Below, piece by piece: positions 38,761-47,615 of a stretch of 64,000 bases of DNA. Position 1 is the stretch's first letter; each line of letters begins with the position of its first letter. The position numbers and the translations under genes are program-made. The notes beneath the pieces are model-generated. The model made no database searches and was not told the origin of the DNA. It worked only from the letters and a program-made list of their open reading frames with translations. The stretch spans positions 60,888 through 124,887 of the forward strand of contig CAVWIS010000048.1 in the NCBI GenBank assembly GCA_963755055.1, in the 5' to 3' direction. This DNA comes from AP-16 sp963755055 (GTDB lineage Bacteria > Pseudomonadota > Alphaproteobacteria > Rhizobiales > Xanthobacteraceae).

Positions 38761-40293
38761 CTATTGGGTCGCTGTTTGCGCCGCGTCCGCCAATTCCTTG
38801 CGCTTCTTGCGCACACGAATGAGCGCAGAGGCGAGCTTTGTCTTGGCGTCATTGGTGCGCAGATAGCCAAGCATTGCCACTAGCCTGCCCGGGCGGCGCG
38901 CATAGCTCAGCAGGTAAAAGGACATCATGGTACCCAGGCACAGCAGCCGCAGCACATTCTTGGACAAGTGGCGGCAATAAGTGCGCGCGTAGCGGGGGTC
39001 GGTATATTGCGAAAGGCTGTAGAAATAGGTGTCGTTGAGCATGATCGTGCCCTCTGCCGACAATTCCTGGAACAGTTGTGAGCCGGGATAGGGGGAAAAG
39101 GGAAATACGGATACGTCGTGAACACCCACCCATGCCATGCGCATCACCCACAGGTATGTGTCCTTGAAATGTGACAGCCGCTCGGTGGGAAACCCCAAAA
39201 TGAAATTCGATTTTACGTTCAGGCCGTTGGCCAGGGCAGCACGGATGGATTTCATCATCGCAGGCTTGCTGACCTGCTTCTTCATTTTCCGCAACATCTC
39301 TTCCGAGCCGCTTTCTGGCGCGTAATTGATGTAACGGCAGCCGGATTGGTGAAGCAGGCGGCAAACTTCCTCATCAATGGCTTCCGACCGCGTGCCCGAT
39401 GGCAATTGCCAGGTGATCTTGATCTTCCTGGCAATCAACAGATTGCAGAATTCGACGATCCAGTCCCGCTTTACGATGGCTGTAAGGTCGTAGAAGTCGA
39501 AATTGGCGGCGCTGTAGCGGCGGTGATAGTCCTCAATCTCAGCGACCACATCGGCGGCCGGGCGGACCCGCCACAACGGGCCCCACATCACCGGATTGGA
39601 GCAGAAGGTGCATCGATAGGGGCATCCGCGGCTGGCCATGATCGGCATCGACCGGCCGAAATCCACGCCCGTCATAAATCCCTTGTCAAGATATTCCTCG
39701 ATCGGCGCCAGCTCCCAGGCAGGACGGGGGATGGTGTTGAGCGCGCGCTGCCGCTTCTGCGAGCGGGTGCGAACCATGCCGCTGTCCTTGCGCAGGCAAA
39801 GGCCGTCGACCTCCTCCAGCGGGCTGCCATTCTGCAGCGCCTCGACCAGATTGACGATGATCTGCTCGCCCTCGCCCAGCGCACAGGCGTCGATCGCGGG
39901 GCACTCGCGCAGCGAAAATTCCGGCAGAGCGGTAATATGTTCGCCGCCGGCGACCAGGAAGGCATCTGGAAAGGCCTTGCGGACCATCATGGTGAGGTCG
40001 CGCGTGAAGGGCCATTCCAGCGAGAACATGATCGAGATGCCGATCACTTCGACATCCTGCGGTATACGGCTCAGAATTTCATCGTCCGCGAGACCGTGGC
40101 GCAACCCGGTCGGCAGATAGCCGATACGGTCATAGCGCGAAAGCGCCTCGCCCAGCGCATCGATAATGGTGACGTCATGACCGGCCGTGAGAAGCGCGCC
40201 GGCCAGATACGCCACACCCAGCGGCGGCGCCGCATCCTCACCGACCGCCTCTGCGGTCGTGATGGTAGGCGGCCTGATCAGGCAGACTTTCAT
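38761..40293 (-). CDS. Cobalamin-binding radical SAM protein
   Basis: This 510-residue protein has an N-terminal B12-binding-like domain (residues 20-150, with LGVAYLAGALLTAGHDVTIID and VAGGEHITALPEF) and a radical SAM core with the 4Fe-4S cysteines C224, C228 and C231 in RGCPYRCTFC. A C-terminal helical region follows. This is the class that includes BchE-like cyclases and B12-dependent methyltransferases; the reaction is not deducible. GGAA lies 7 bases before the ATG. It lies among surface-glycan genes, so methylation or rearrangement of a sugar or its lipid carrier is a reasonable guess. Confidence 0.85.
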   Translation of the reverse strand: MKVCLIRPPTITTAEAVGEDAAPPLGVAYLAGALLTAGHDVTIIDALGEALSRYDRIGYLPTGLRHGLADDEILSRIPQDVEVIGISIMFSLEWPFTRDLTMMVRKAFPDAFLVAGGEHITALPEFSLRECPAIDACALGEGEQIIVNLVEALQNGSPLEEVDGLCLRKDSGMVRTRSQKRQRALNTIPRPAWELAPIEEYLDKGFMTGVDFGRSMPIMASRGCPYRCTFCSNPVMWGPLWRVRPAADVVAEIEDYHRRYSAANFDFYDLTAIVKRDWIVEFCNLLIARKIKITWQLPSGTRSEAIDEEVCRLLHQSGCRYINYAPESGSEEMLRKMKKQVSKPAMMKSIRAALANGLNVKSNFILGFPTERLSHFKDTYLWVMRMAWVGVHDVSVFPFSPYPGSQLFQELSAEGTIMLNDTYFYSLSQYTDPRYARTYCRHLSKNVLRLLCLGTMMSFYLLSYARRPGRLVAMLGYLRTNDAKTKLASALIRVRKKRKELADAAQTATQ

Positions 40294-40435
40294 GGATATT
40301 CCGGAGCGCGTGGGCTCGCATTTTATCCGTCATGGACTAGATTGGCAAACGGTTGTCTCTGAAAAGCATGGAAAGCCAGCGCATTAACGGCCTTTCCCAA
40401 GAACGGACCCAGCTGGCCCTGGTTTCGGCCTGGAA

Positions 40436-40514
40436 CGAACCTCAAGACCGCTAAGGCCCTCGGCCTCAATCTGTCGCCGACGCTGCTCGCAACGCCGACG
40501 AGGTGATCGATTAG
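40436..40514 (+). pseudogene. C-terminal scrap of an ABC substrate-binding protein
   Basis: The plus strand reads NLKTAKALGLNLSPTLLA and then, one frame over, NADEVID followed by TAG at 40512-40514. This matches the conserved C-terminus (NLKTAKALGLxxPxxLLARADEVIE) of the ABC substrate-binding family often annotated as tryptophan/tyrosine-type. Only about 25 residues survive, with an internal frameshift. The 140 bases upstream show nothing recognisable. Confidence 0.6.
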
Positions 40515-40902
40515 CGATCCCGTATGTTGCAGTGCATCAGTCCGCTCCTGTGAAGGGTTTCGGATGCCGGCCGCGACGGACCGTGCCTCGCGCTGCAGCG
40601 GCCGGCGTCCGAAAGCCTCCAAGGGAGGAAACCGCGGTGGGGGAACGAGGGGCGGTGTACAGGCGCTATGGGGATTTGATCGCCGCAGACGCGGTGCCTG
40701 AGTTGTGGCGAGACGCTCGCGGGCGCTGCTCGACGGCGTCCCGGCGAGAGAGGCACATCGGTCGGGCCGAACGCGGCTGCGTTGACCGGTGAAGATCGAT
40801 GAAGTTGCGGTCGGAACGGCGCATCCGGACGGGCGCGCGCGGTGGCCGGTTAAGGAGCAGCGAGAACGAGAACAATGCGGGCTGGTGACATGGCGGTGGT
40901 CG
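40515..40902. other. Non-coding stretch in the graveyard region
   Basis: About 390 bases with no recognisable coding remnant on either strand. It holds one strong hairpin (listed separately). It probably derives from mobile-element ends between the transporter scrap and the IS91 remnant. Confidence 0.35.
40558..40614. repeat. 17-bp inverted repeat (large hairpin)
   Basis: TTTCGGATGCCGGCCGC (40558-40574) pairs with GCGGCCGGCGTCCGAAA (40598-40614) over a 23-nt loop, with a single G-T mismatch. It lies between the transporter scrap and the IS91 remnant. It could be a mobile-element end or an old terminator; no T-run follows. Confidence 0.6.
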
Positions 40903-41115
40903 TCATGAGGTGTCGATCCTGATTGCGCCGGCGGGATGCGTACGCGGCGAGCAGCCGGGCTCGAAGGTCTCGATGATGATCATGCGGCCGCCGCAGCACG
41001 GACAGGGATGGGAGAGCGTCGGCGGCTCAGTGTCCTCAGGGGCATCTGCACGGTGGCCTGGTTTTGCGGAACCGGGACGTTGAGCAACTCGCGCAAGGGC
41101 GGGCCGGGTCGGCCG
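40903..41115 (-). mobile_element. IS91-family transposase, C-terminal remnant
   Basis: On the minus strand the segment ends LSHPCPCCGGRMIIIETF, then SPRTHPAGAIRIDTS and TGA at 40905-40903. A CPCCGG zinc-ribbon followed by RMIIIE and ending RIDTS is the C-terminus of IS91-type transposases in alphaproteobacteria. Upstream the frame changes (LRELLNVPVPQNQAT in another frame), and the catalytic domain is absent. Confidence 0.6.
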
Positions 41116-41795
41116 AACCTCAAGCCTCGGCCCAGCGCGTCGAGAGCGCTTCCGCCATTCCCATGGCGACCGCCGTCTCGCTGTTTCGACGATCCGTCTC
41201 CACCAGGGCGGCGCGCAATCCGGCATCGCGCGCGACCGCGCGGGCGGGCTGCTTGTTGGCTCGCTCGGTGAGAAACGTCATCGTCAGTAGGGCGACGACA
41301 CCGAACAGGGCCGTCGATCCGAGCTATGGATGGATCAGGAAACAAATTCCCAGGAATATCGGCATCCAGGGCAGGTCGACGATTGCCACCGAGCCCGGAC
41401 TGGTGAGGAAGGTGCGGATCTGGTCGAGGTCGCGCACCGGCAGGTGGGCGTCCGGCGCCGGGCAGCCCATGACGGCGAGGCCGAGCACCGCGCGATGCAC
41501 CGCCTTGCCGAGACGGTCGTCGAGGAGCACCGCCGCCCGCACGGCACGACGAGGCGCGAGCAGATCAGGTCGAGCGCACCCTGAAATGAAGAGCGCCAAC
41601 GAGAAACACCGACAGTGCCACCAGGGCGGGAACGCTGCGGCTTGACAGGACCCGGTCGTAGACCCGCAGCATGTAGAGCGGGCCGGCCAGCATCAGGATG
41701 TTGACGAACCCGGAAAAAATCGCGACGCCGCCGAAGGCGCGGCGACAAGTCCTCAGCGCCGGCCGGGCTCGCACCGTGCGCTCCCAACCTATGGC
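41116..41795 (-). pseudogene. Type I secretion ABC transporter (PrtD/HlyB-like), N-terminal remnant
   Basis: Pieces of the membrane domain follow in order but in three frames: CRRAFGGVAIFSGFVNILML, AGPLYMLRVYDRVLSSRSVP, FQGALDLICSRL, DDRLGKAVHRAVLGL, IVDLPWMPIFLGICFLIHP, then a TAG at 41326-41324 where the family has Trp, and STALFGVVALLTMTFLTE to SETAVAMGMAEALSTRWAEA. The ATPase domain is missing. This is clearly a decayed gene with at least two indels and a nonsense mutation, abutting an IS91 remnant. Confidence 0.75.
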
Positions 41796-41879
41796 TGAGA
41801 TCCCGTCCGGCTCCGAAGAAGCTCGCCGCCGCTTTGGGCCGTCTCGCCAGGCTCGATCGTTACGAACGCCGCGCACGAT

Positions 41880-42045
41880 CGCGGCGCAACCGATTCGAGC
41901 ATCACAGGCCGCTGCCTTCTCTTGGTAAGTGTCGTAGAGAGCGAGTGCCTGTTCGAGCGCGAACAGGTGCTCGGCGCGGTAGTTGCCGGTCAGCGCCTTT
42001 TCAATCGTCTCGACGGTGGCGCGGCATTGCCGATTGCCATCTCCC
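41880..42045 (-). mobile_element. IS110-family transposase remnant
   Basis: The minus strand reads ATVETIEKALTGNYRAEHLF then ALEQALALYDTYQEKAAACD and ARI, the central segment of IS110-type transposases (TGNWRxEHLFALxQALxLYDxY). Only about 50 residues are clear; neither the DEDD catalytic part nor the element ends are seen. Confidence 0.55.
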
Positions 42046-42099
42046 CGAGAGTTTTAAACTCCGAGGATTGGTATAAATGCCCGCTACCAATCATCGTTC

Positions 42100-43630
42100 C
42101 CATTGTCGGGCGGGCTGCGTCGTGTCGGTTGCTGATCTGGGAAAATGCGCGTCGTCCGCCTGCCGCCGTAAGGAATAACCGTGGCAGGCCAAAAGGCGGG
42201 CCGCCTGCTCGCCATATATCGAAACCCCGCGGCTGTTGGTGTGGACGCCAATGGCCCGCGCTTGCGGTTTCCTCAACGTCGGATATTGAGCAGGAAGTCC
42301 AGGATATTGCGTCGTTGCGTCGACCTGATCATCGAACGGGCCATGCGGGAAACTCCTCGAATTCGCTCCCTACGCCTCGCGCCAAGTGCGCGTCCTCGGC
42401 AGCCTGATTCTGCCGCTGCGGATCGCGTCGATGTGGCGAAGAAGTCGCGCGATCTTCGAGCGGCGATCCGTGGGGATGAGACGTATGTCGAGCGAGCGGA
42501 TACCGCCTCCGCAGATCACGAGCAAGAGCCTGCCCGTAGCCCGACATTCGATCAGAACGGCGGCGGCTTGACAATTGGCCGTAGCCGATTGTAGGGCTCC
42601 GGCTTGCCTTGTCGACATCGGCCTGCGCGCGCCATTGGTCGAGCAGAAAAAATTCGTTTCCGACCGAGACCACGCCTGCATGACCGTGATAGCTGTGCCC
42701 GGGCCCAGGGCGATGGCCCGGGTCGACACTGATCACGACCGGCGCTCGGGCGGGGCGACGTGAAACTGCCGAAATGCTTCCGGCTGATGCGTATCGAGTT
42801 GCTTTCGCCCAGAAATTGCTGATACAGCGCCTCGAAATCCGGGTTGTCGTCGTCTTCATGCGCTTAATCTCTGCCTCCGTAAATGCGTCGGGTCGCAGCA
42901 AGTTCGCCCTTTTTTCGGTGCCACGTGCGACCGCCGAGATCGTAATCCTGATCCTGCGGCGCGATGAATGGCAGCGCGATATGGTCCCAGCCTCCGCTTC
43001 GGAGCACGTGCCCCGAAAGATCGGATGGATGGAGTTGGTGCGCGATGATGACCACCCGGCCGGTTCTTCGGGTTGTCGAGCCGCGACATGATCACGGTGT
43101 CAAACCGTTCATTGACTTTCTGCGATCTGGTCGAGGTTGCCGGCATCGTCAATATTGAGCGGGTCGTCGAAAATGATCACGTTCGCGCCGCGGCCGGTGA
43201 TTGATCCTTCGAGCAGAGACCGCATAGACGCCGCCGCCGGCTGTCGTTGCAAAATCCGCGACGCGAGTTCGATCGTCTGCCAGGCGCGTCGGGAAATATT
43301 TTTGTACCACGGCGACCGCAATATCCTGCGCACCGATAGGCAATGTCGAGCGCAAGTTGCTCGCTGTAGGCGACGATGATGATTTTCTCGGCGGGATTCC
43401 ACGCCAGCAGCCAAGCCGCAGAAAGACCGAGCCGATGAAGCGTTTTCAGATGCCGCGGCGGCAAGTTAACGACCACAGCGCGCGCCGTCGTCCTTGACCT
43501 CAGCTAGCCGGCGACAGACATACGTGATATACGGCTCATCGCCTAGCTCGCGTCCGTCGTGCTGGTCGCGAAAGGCCATGCGACGAAGGACTTGAAAGTG
43601 CCCGACAAGGAGCTTGGCGCGGTCTTTCAT
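42100..43630 (-). pseudogene. Phage terminase large subunit, multiply frameshifted
   Basis: From MKDRAKLLVGHFQVLRRM at 43630 the protein can be followed through several frames: DEPYITYVCRRLAEVKDDGA, VVNLPPRHLKT, NPAEKIIIVAYSEQLALDIA, YFPTRLADDRTRVADFATT, GSITGRGANVIIFDDPLN, KVNERFDTVIMSRLDNPKN, then the nuclease part (VVISVDPGHRP, PFDDQVDATTQY) and a C-terminus TNSRGVSIYG. These match TerL of tailed phages: ATPase then RNase H-like nuclease. The Walker A region is degenerate (PPRHLKT). At least six indels make it non-functional as given. Its ATG overlaps the stop of the DUF5681 gene. Confidence 0.75.
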
Positions 43631-44029
43631 TTTCGGGTCTCCTCCGTGCTCGGTGACGACGATCTCGGCCTTGTCGTTCGCGCGCGGCCAGTTTGTCGAC
43701 AAAGGCCTCGTCCTCGGCGGCGCGCGGGTCCGCCTCCTGATCGCGGAAAAGTTTGGCGCAAAGGCTGATCAGGGCGCTGGCGGCCTTGGGGTCTCCGGCG
43801 ATCGACGGCCGCGACCAGCTTCTTCACGATCGCCCGTCTGTTTCGTGATGCGGACCTCGCCGCTGCCCTCGCGGACAGCGATCGTCTCGGACAGTTCCTC
43901 GAGGAGGTCCGACTTGAAGGAGGCCGCGCCCTTGGGACGCCCGCGGGGGTTGCCGCTTTCGCCGGGCTTGAAGCGCGAATGCAGCGGGGGCCGGCCATAG
44001 CCGATGCCGTCATCGTCGGTTCCTGCCAT
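43627..44029 (-). pseudogene. DUF5681 phage-associated protein, frameshifted
   Basis: From the ATG at 44029 the reading YGRPPLHSRFKPGESGNPRG and RPKGAASFKSDLLEELSE is the DUF5681 signature, found just upstream of phage terminases and possibly the small terminase or packaging partner. It continues in shifted frames (RAIVKKLVAA, DPKAASALISLCAKLFRD, EDEAFVDKLAARE) and ends in a TGA overlapping the terminase ATG. Two or more indels are present. Confidence 0.65.
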
Positions 44030-44057
44030 CTGGCCGCTTTCCAGAAGATCTAAGAAG

Positions 44058-44080
44058 TATGCCGTGAAGACCACGGCATA
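44058..44080. promoter_or_regulatory. Perfect 9-bp palindrome upstream of the DUF5681/terminase pair
   Basis: TATGCCGTG (44058-44066) and CACGGCATA (44072-44080) form a perfect inverted repeat with a 5-base centre, about 30-50 bases upstream of the DUF5681 start and next to an AT-rich tract (ATATATCGAGATGTATATA). It could be a repressor operator or the base of a leader hairpin. Confidence 0.4.
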
Positions 44081-44151
44081 TATCGAGATGTATATACCCC
44101 CTTGTACGCGACTACTGGGTGGCATATACATATGCGCTCCGGGAGGCAGCA

Positions 44152-44298
44152 ATGGTCGCAAAACTCAGAAAAGCGCATTTTCGCGAATGCGCGCGCAAAG
44201 CTCTCGAAGACGACTCGGCTACAGCGTCGAGGACATCGGTGGGCCGTGGAGTGGCGCCGGGCGCGCGCCTCCGCATTCCAAGGGGCCGAAGACGCTAA
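44152..44298 (+). CDS. Small ORF, 48 residues, unknown
   Basis: ATG at 44152 is preceded by GGGAGG at a good distance. The frame reads MVAKLRKAHFRECARKALED, and ends IPRGRRR with TAA at 44296-44298. The first half is a plausible basic amphipathic helix; the second half reads like out-of-frame GC-rich sequence. It may be the 5' end of a decayed gene. No family recognised. Confidence 0.25.
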   Translation: MVAKLRKAHFRECARKALEDDSATASRTSVGRGVAPGARLRIPRGRRR

Positions 44299-44393
44299 CG
44301 TGGCCGTTCGGACCTCCCTCGAACGCAAGGTTGGGCCTCGTTCGCAATCCAACGGGGGCTGGATGACAGTCCCATCTGTTGATCGTGTCGTCG

Positions 44394-44734
44394 TCGTTAC
44401 GCCGTCGGCGGAGGACCCAAATTGTGCCGAGGTGCTGGGCTTTGCGTCGGAACCCTCATCAAGGCCTTCGATGAGGTGCTCGCCGAGCGCAAGAGAGCAA
44501 ATCCCGACTTTTCTCCGAAAGCTCCGATTTTCGTGGCGCTTGATCCTTTCAGGCGCGGCAAGGCAACGAAACGAAGGATTGAAGGAGTTGTCGAAATGGC
44601 GGCGCGATGTGCCGCTGGCTTCGGTCCCCGGTCAGCAAAGCTCAAAGGACGGTCAGGTGTTCGTCGACCGCACCAAGCGCGAGTTCGCCCAACTGATCGG
44701 CGTCGCGGAGGAGGACGTGACTGTCAATTTCTAG
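44394..44734 (+). pseudogene. Unidentified decayed coding fragment
   Basis: Coding-like stretches alternate between frames: VVVVTPSAEDPNCAEVLGF, then TLIKAFDEVLAERKRANPDF and SPKAPIFVALDPFRR, then ELSKWRRDVPLASVPGQQ and REFAQLIGVAEEDVTVNF with a stop at 44734. They look like one protein broken by indels. I do not recognise the family. Position next to terminase remnants suggests a prophage or plasmid origin. Confidence 0.3.
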
Positions 44735-44813
44735 CTCAAGCGATAGCGCCATGCGGCAACGCCGGGTGGCGATGGCGGGGACGGGAAGGGCTATCGCATG
44801 GAGCGGTTTTTTT

Positions 44814-45004
44814 GAAATTCCCTGTAAATGTCCCTGTTAGCAGGGAATTCGTTACCGATGCCCGGTAGATCATTGCGGCTTTAAATCGACGCGCAAGACG
44901 TCGGCCACGATCGTGCTATCGTCGTGCTATCGTCATCGCGGGCTCCGGTCGTCCGCGGGTCCCAGAAAGCATTTCCCTGCTTTTTTCCCTGTTAGCAGGG
45001 AATT
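44814..45004. repeat. Two copies of a palindromic TTCCCTG...CAGGGAATT repeat
   Basis: TCCCTGTTAGCAGGGAATT occurs exactly at 44831-44849 and 44986-45004. Each is preceded by a second CCCTG block (AAATTCCCTG at about 44817-44826 and ATTTCCCTGC at about 44971-44980), giving nested inverted repeats that could fold into two alternative hairpins. An 11-bp tandem duplication (TCGTGCTATCG twice, 44911-44932) lies between them. Similar CCCTGTT-rich repeats are remembered from Bradyrhizobium-type genomes near mobile DNA; not checked. Confidence 0.65.
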
Positions 45005-45269
45005 GCTGAACAATTGGGCGAAATTCGCCGACGTGGAAATTCCGCTGGCGAAGATATCGAAGTTGCACCATCAGGAGCCGAGAAGTTGGACACGGATGAG
45101 GTTCACGCGGTGGATTGGGCATACGGTGAGTGCTGGCACGAAAAGTTTGGCCATATAGCAGCCGTTGTCGAAGTCCCCCTCGGGCGTGCGCGGTGAGACG
45201 GTAATATAATACCGTTTAGAGTTTGTTTTGACAGAACGAAGCCAAATTCCCGAACAATTACAATGGAGT

Positions 45270-46395
45270 TTAGAGGCCACGACTGAGTTGGCGATAGATC
45301 GCCTCGACCGCCTCTTTCACGGCATCCTCGGTGAATTGCTCCTGGAAACGCCGGTGTGCAGCCGCCCCCAATCGGGCACGCAGCCCGCCGTCCTCGGCAA
45401 GCCGTCACCAGCGCATCGACTGCCGCCCCGACATCGCCCCGCGGCACCAGAAAACCTTCGATGCCATCGCGCACGACCTCGCGACATCCGGTCACGTCGG
45501 TGGCGATGATCGGCCGGCCGGAGGCCGCGGCCTCGACCAGGCTCCGCGGCAAACCCTCGCGATAGGACAGCAGCATCGCGACATGGTGCTCGCGCCAGAC
45601 CCGGGCGATATCCGTGGTCGAGCCATGCCAGTGGATGCCGGGCTCCGCCGCCCAGGCCCGCAGCTCGGCCTCCGTGAAGGATCGACGGTTTGCGAGATCC
45701 GGCGGGCCGAACAGGTGCAGCTCGATCGCCGCCCCGCGTTGCCGCGCCAATCGGACCGACGCCACCGCTTCGGCGATGCCCTTGGTCCGCACCATCCGGG
45801 CAACGACCGCAACCTTCACCGGCGAGCCCGAAGGCTCCGGCACGACCGGGAAATCGGCCGGCTCGACCCCGGCGCCGCCGACGATGGTCACGTCGGTATC
45901 GTCGGGATCGAGACCGAACTCGTGGGGATCATCCCGGTTCTCGAAGACGTAGCGGGTACGCGATGTTCGCAGCCAACGCCCGACGATCGGATGGATCAGT
46001 GCTCGGGCGAGGCGCTGGAAGGGGCCGTTCTCGGTCCACAGAAGCCCGAGCCCGGTCGGCGCCAGGATCAGCGCCCGGGCCCCGGCGAACCTTGCCGAAG
46101 TTCCCCCGAGCACCACCATGCGGATTGCGATGCAGTGGACGACGTCGGGGCGCTCCGCGCGGAGGATGGCACGCATGCGCAGCAGAGTGCGAACAATTTC
46201 GATCGGGGCGATGCTGCCCCGTTGGTTCTCCAGCGGCACCACGCGACAACCTTCCGCGATGATGCGGTCCGCGTGATCGCGCAGCCGCGTCGCCACGACG
46301 ACGTCGAAGCCCGCCGCACGCGCCGCACGCGCCATCGGCAGGAAATGCTGGCAGAACGACCAGTCCTCGGTGACGAAGTAGAGAATTTTTGGCAT
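45270..46395 (-). pseudogene. GT4 glycosyltransferase, interrupted by one frameshift near the C-terminus
   Basis: From MPKILYFVTEDWSFCQHFLP the GT-B fold is clear: LAPTGLGLLWTENG, GGAGVEPADFPVVPEP, VAVVARMVRTKGIAEAV and the donor-site YREGLPRSLVEAAASGRPII. After AAVDALV near 45400 the frame is lost by one extra base; the next frame gives LAEDGGLRARLGAAAHRRFQ and EQFTEDAVKEAVEAIYRQLS to a TAA at 45272-45270. Repaired length is about 374 residues, normal for GT4. Read without repair, it runs on to 45103 with no family resemblance. Likely adds a sugar to O-antigen or core. Confidence 0.82.
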
Positions 46396-46523
46396 CCGGG
46401 AAGTCGCGGTCGACGTTGCGGCCCGCTTTAGCTTAAAAAGCCGACCTTGGCGATTGGCGCCCGAAAGCGGCACCGCATTGCCGCCACCGGACGGATGCGG
46501 GCCGATGGCCGCCCGGAGGATCG

Positions 46524-47555
46524 ATGCCTGGACGAGGCGCAGCGCTCATGACCGTCGGCCCGGCCGTCGTTGCCGCCGCCATGGTTGCGAGCGCGGCTCT
46601 CATTGTGGCGTTGAAGCCGCTGTTGCAGCGCTACGCCCTCGCCCGCCCGAACGCGCGGTCGTCCCATCGCGAGCCGACCCCCCAAGGCGGCGGCATCGCG
46701 ATATGCGCCGCCACCATTGCGGTTGCTATCGCGGCGGCTTTTGTGCCGCCGGCATCCGGCACCGCCGCTTTGGCCGAGCTTGCGCCGCTGTTCGGCGCCG
46801 TTGTGTTGATTGCCGCGGTAGGGGCCGTCGACGACATTTGGACCATTCCGGTGCCGCCGCGTCTTCTGCTCCAGGTGCTGGCGGTCGCAGCAGTGATCGC
46901 GGTGCTGCCGGTCGAGTTGCGGATCGTGCCGCCACTCGGCTGGTGGGTCGAACGGACGCTCCTGGTCATCGGCGGGGTCTGGTTCGTCAATCTCGTCAAC
47001 TTCATGGATGGCATCGACTGGATCACGGTCGCCGAGGTGGTTCCGATCACTGCCGGCCTGGCGGTGATCGGCGGCCTCGGGGCGCTGCCTTGGAACGCCA
47101 TCCTGGTGACGCTCGCCCTGCTCGGGGCAATCCTCGGCTTCGCTCCGTTCAACCGCCCGGTCGCCCGGCTGTTCCTCGGCGACGTCGGCAGCCTTCCGAT
47201 CGGCCTCATGCTCGGATGGCTGCTCGTGCTCGTCGCCGGCGGTGGACATCTGGTCGCCGCGGTGCTATTGCCGCTCTACTATCTCGCCGACGCGACGATC
47301 ACCTTGTTGCGGCGCGCGGCGAACGGCGAGCGGCTGTGGCAGGCGCATCGCACACATTTCTATCAACGGGCGACCGATCGCGGGTTCACGGTCCGGGAGA
47401 TTGTCGCCCGCATCTTCGCGGTCAATCTCGGGCTGGTGGCGCTGGCGATCGTCACGGTGTGGATCCCGCACTGGCCGGTTCACCTCGCGGCACTGCTGGC
47501 GGGCGGAGTGCTGACCGCCTGGCTGCTGCGGACATTTTCCCGCGGGCGCTCGTGA
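46524..47555 (+). CDS. Polyprenyl-phosphate sugar-1-phosphate transferase (WecA/MraY family)
   Basis: This 343-residue membrane protein has about ten helices and the PNPT family motifs: NARSSHREPTPQGGG, VGAVDD, VNFMDGIDW, FLGDVGSLPIG and the cytoplasmic AHRTHFYQRA. It transfers a HexNAc-1-phosphate from a UDP-sugar to undecaprenyl phosphate, starting an O-antigen or capsule unit. The NFMDG form and adjacency to a PglF-like dehydratase suggest a WbpL/WecA-type initiator using a 6-deoxy-HexNAc. GGAGGA lies just before the ATG, and another ATG at 46548 is possible. Divergent from the GT4 gene. Confidence 0.88.
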   Translation: MPGRGAALMTVGPAVVAAAMVASAALIVALKPLLQRYALARPNARSSHREPTPQGGGIAICAATIAVAIAAAFVPPASGTAALAELAPLFGAVVLIAAVGAVDDIWTIPVPPRLLLQVLAVAAVIAVLPVELRIVPPLGWWVERTLLVIGGVWFVNLVNFMDGIDWITVAEVVPITAGLAVIGGLGALPWNAILVTLALLGAILGFAPFNRPVARLFLGDVGSLPIGLMLGWLLVLVAGGGHLVAAVLLPLYYLADATITLLRRAANGERLWQAHRTHFYQRATDRGFTVREIVARIFAVNLGLVALAIVTVWIPHWPVHLAALLAGGVLTAWLLRTFSRGRS

Positions 47556-47615
47556 TCCGAACCGCCTGTCGTCGGTATTGCCGGATGATCGGCTTCGAGA
47601 GGCTGCCGCCTCTTG

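Noticed and set aside
43466..43702. A separate 78-residue protein gene upstream of the terminase
   Set aside because: Its second half is the terminase N-terminus and its first half is the end of the DUF5681 protein in a shifted frame.
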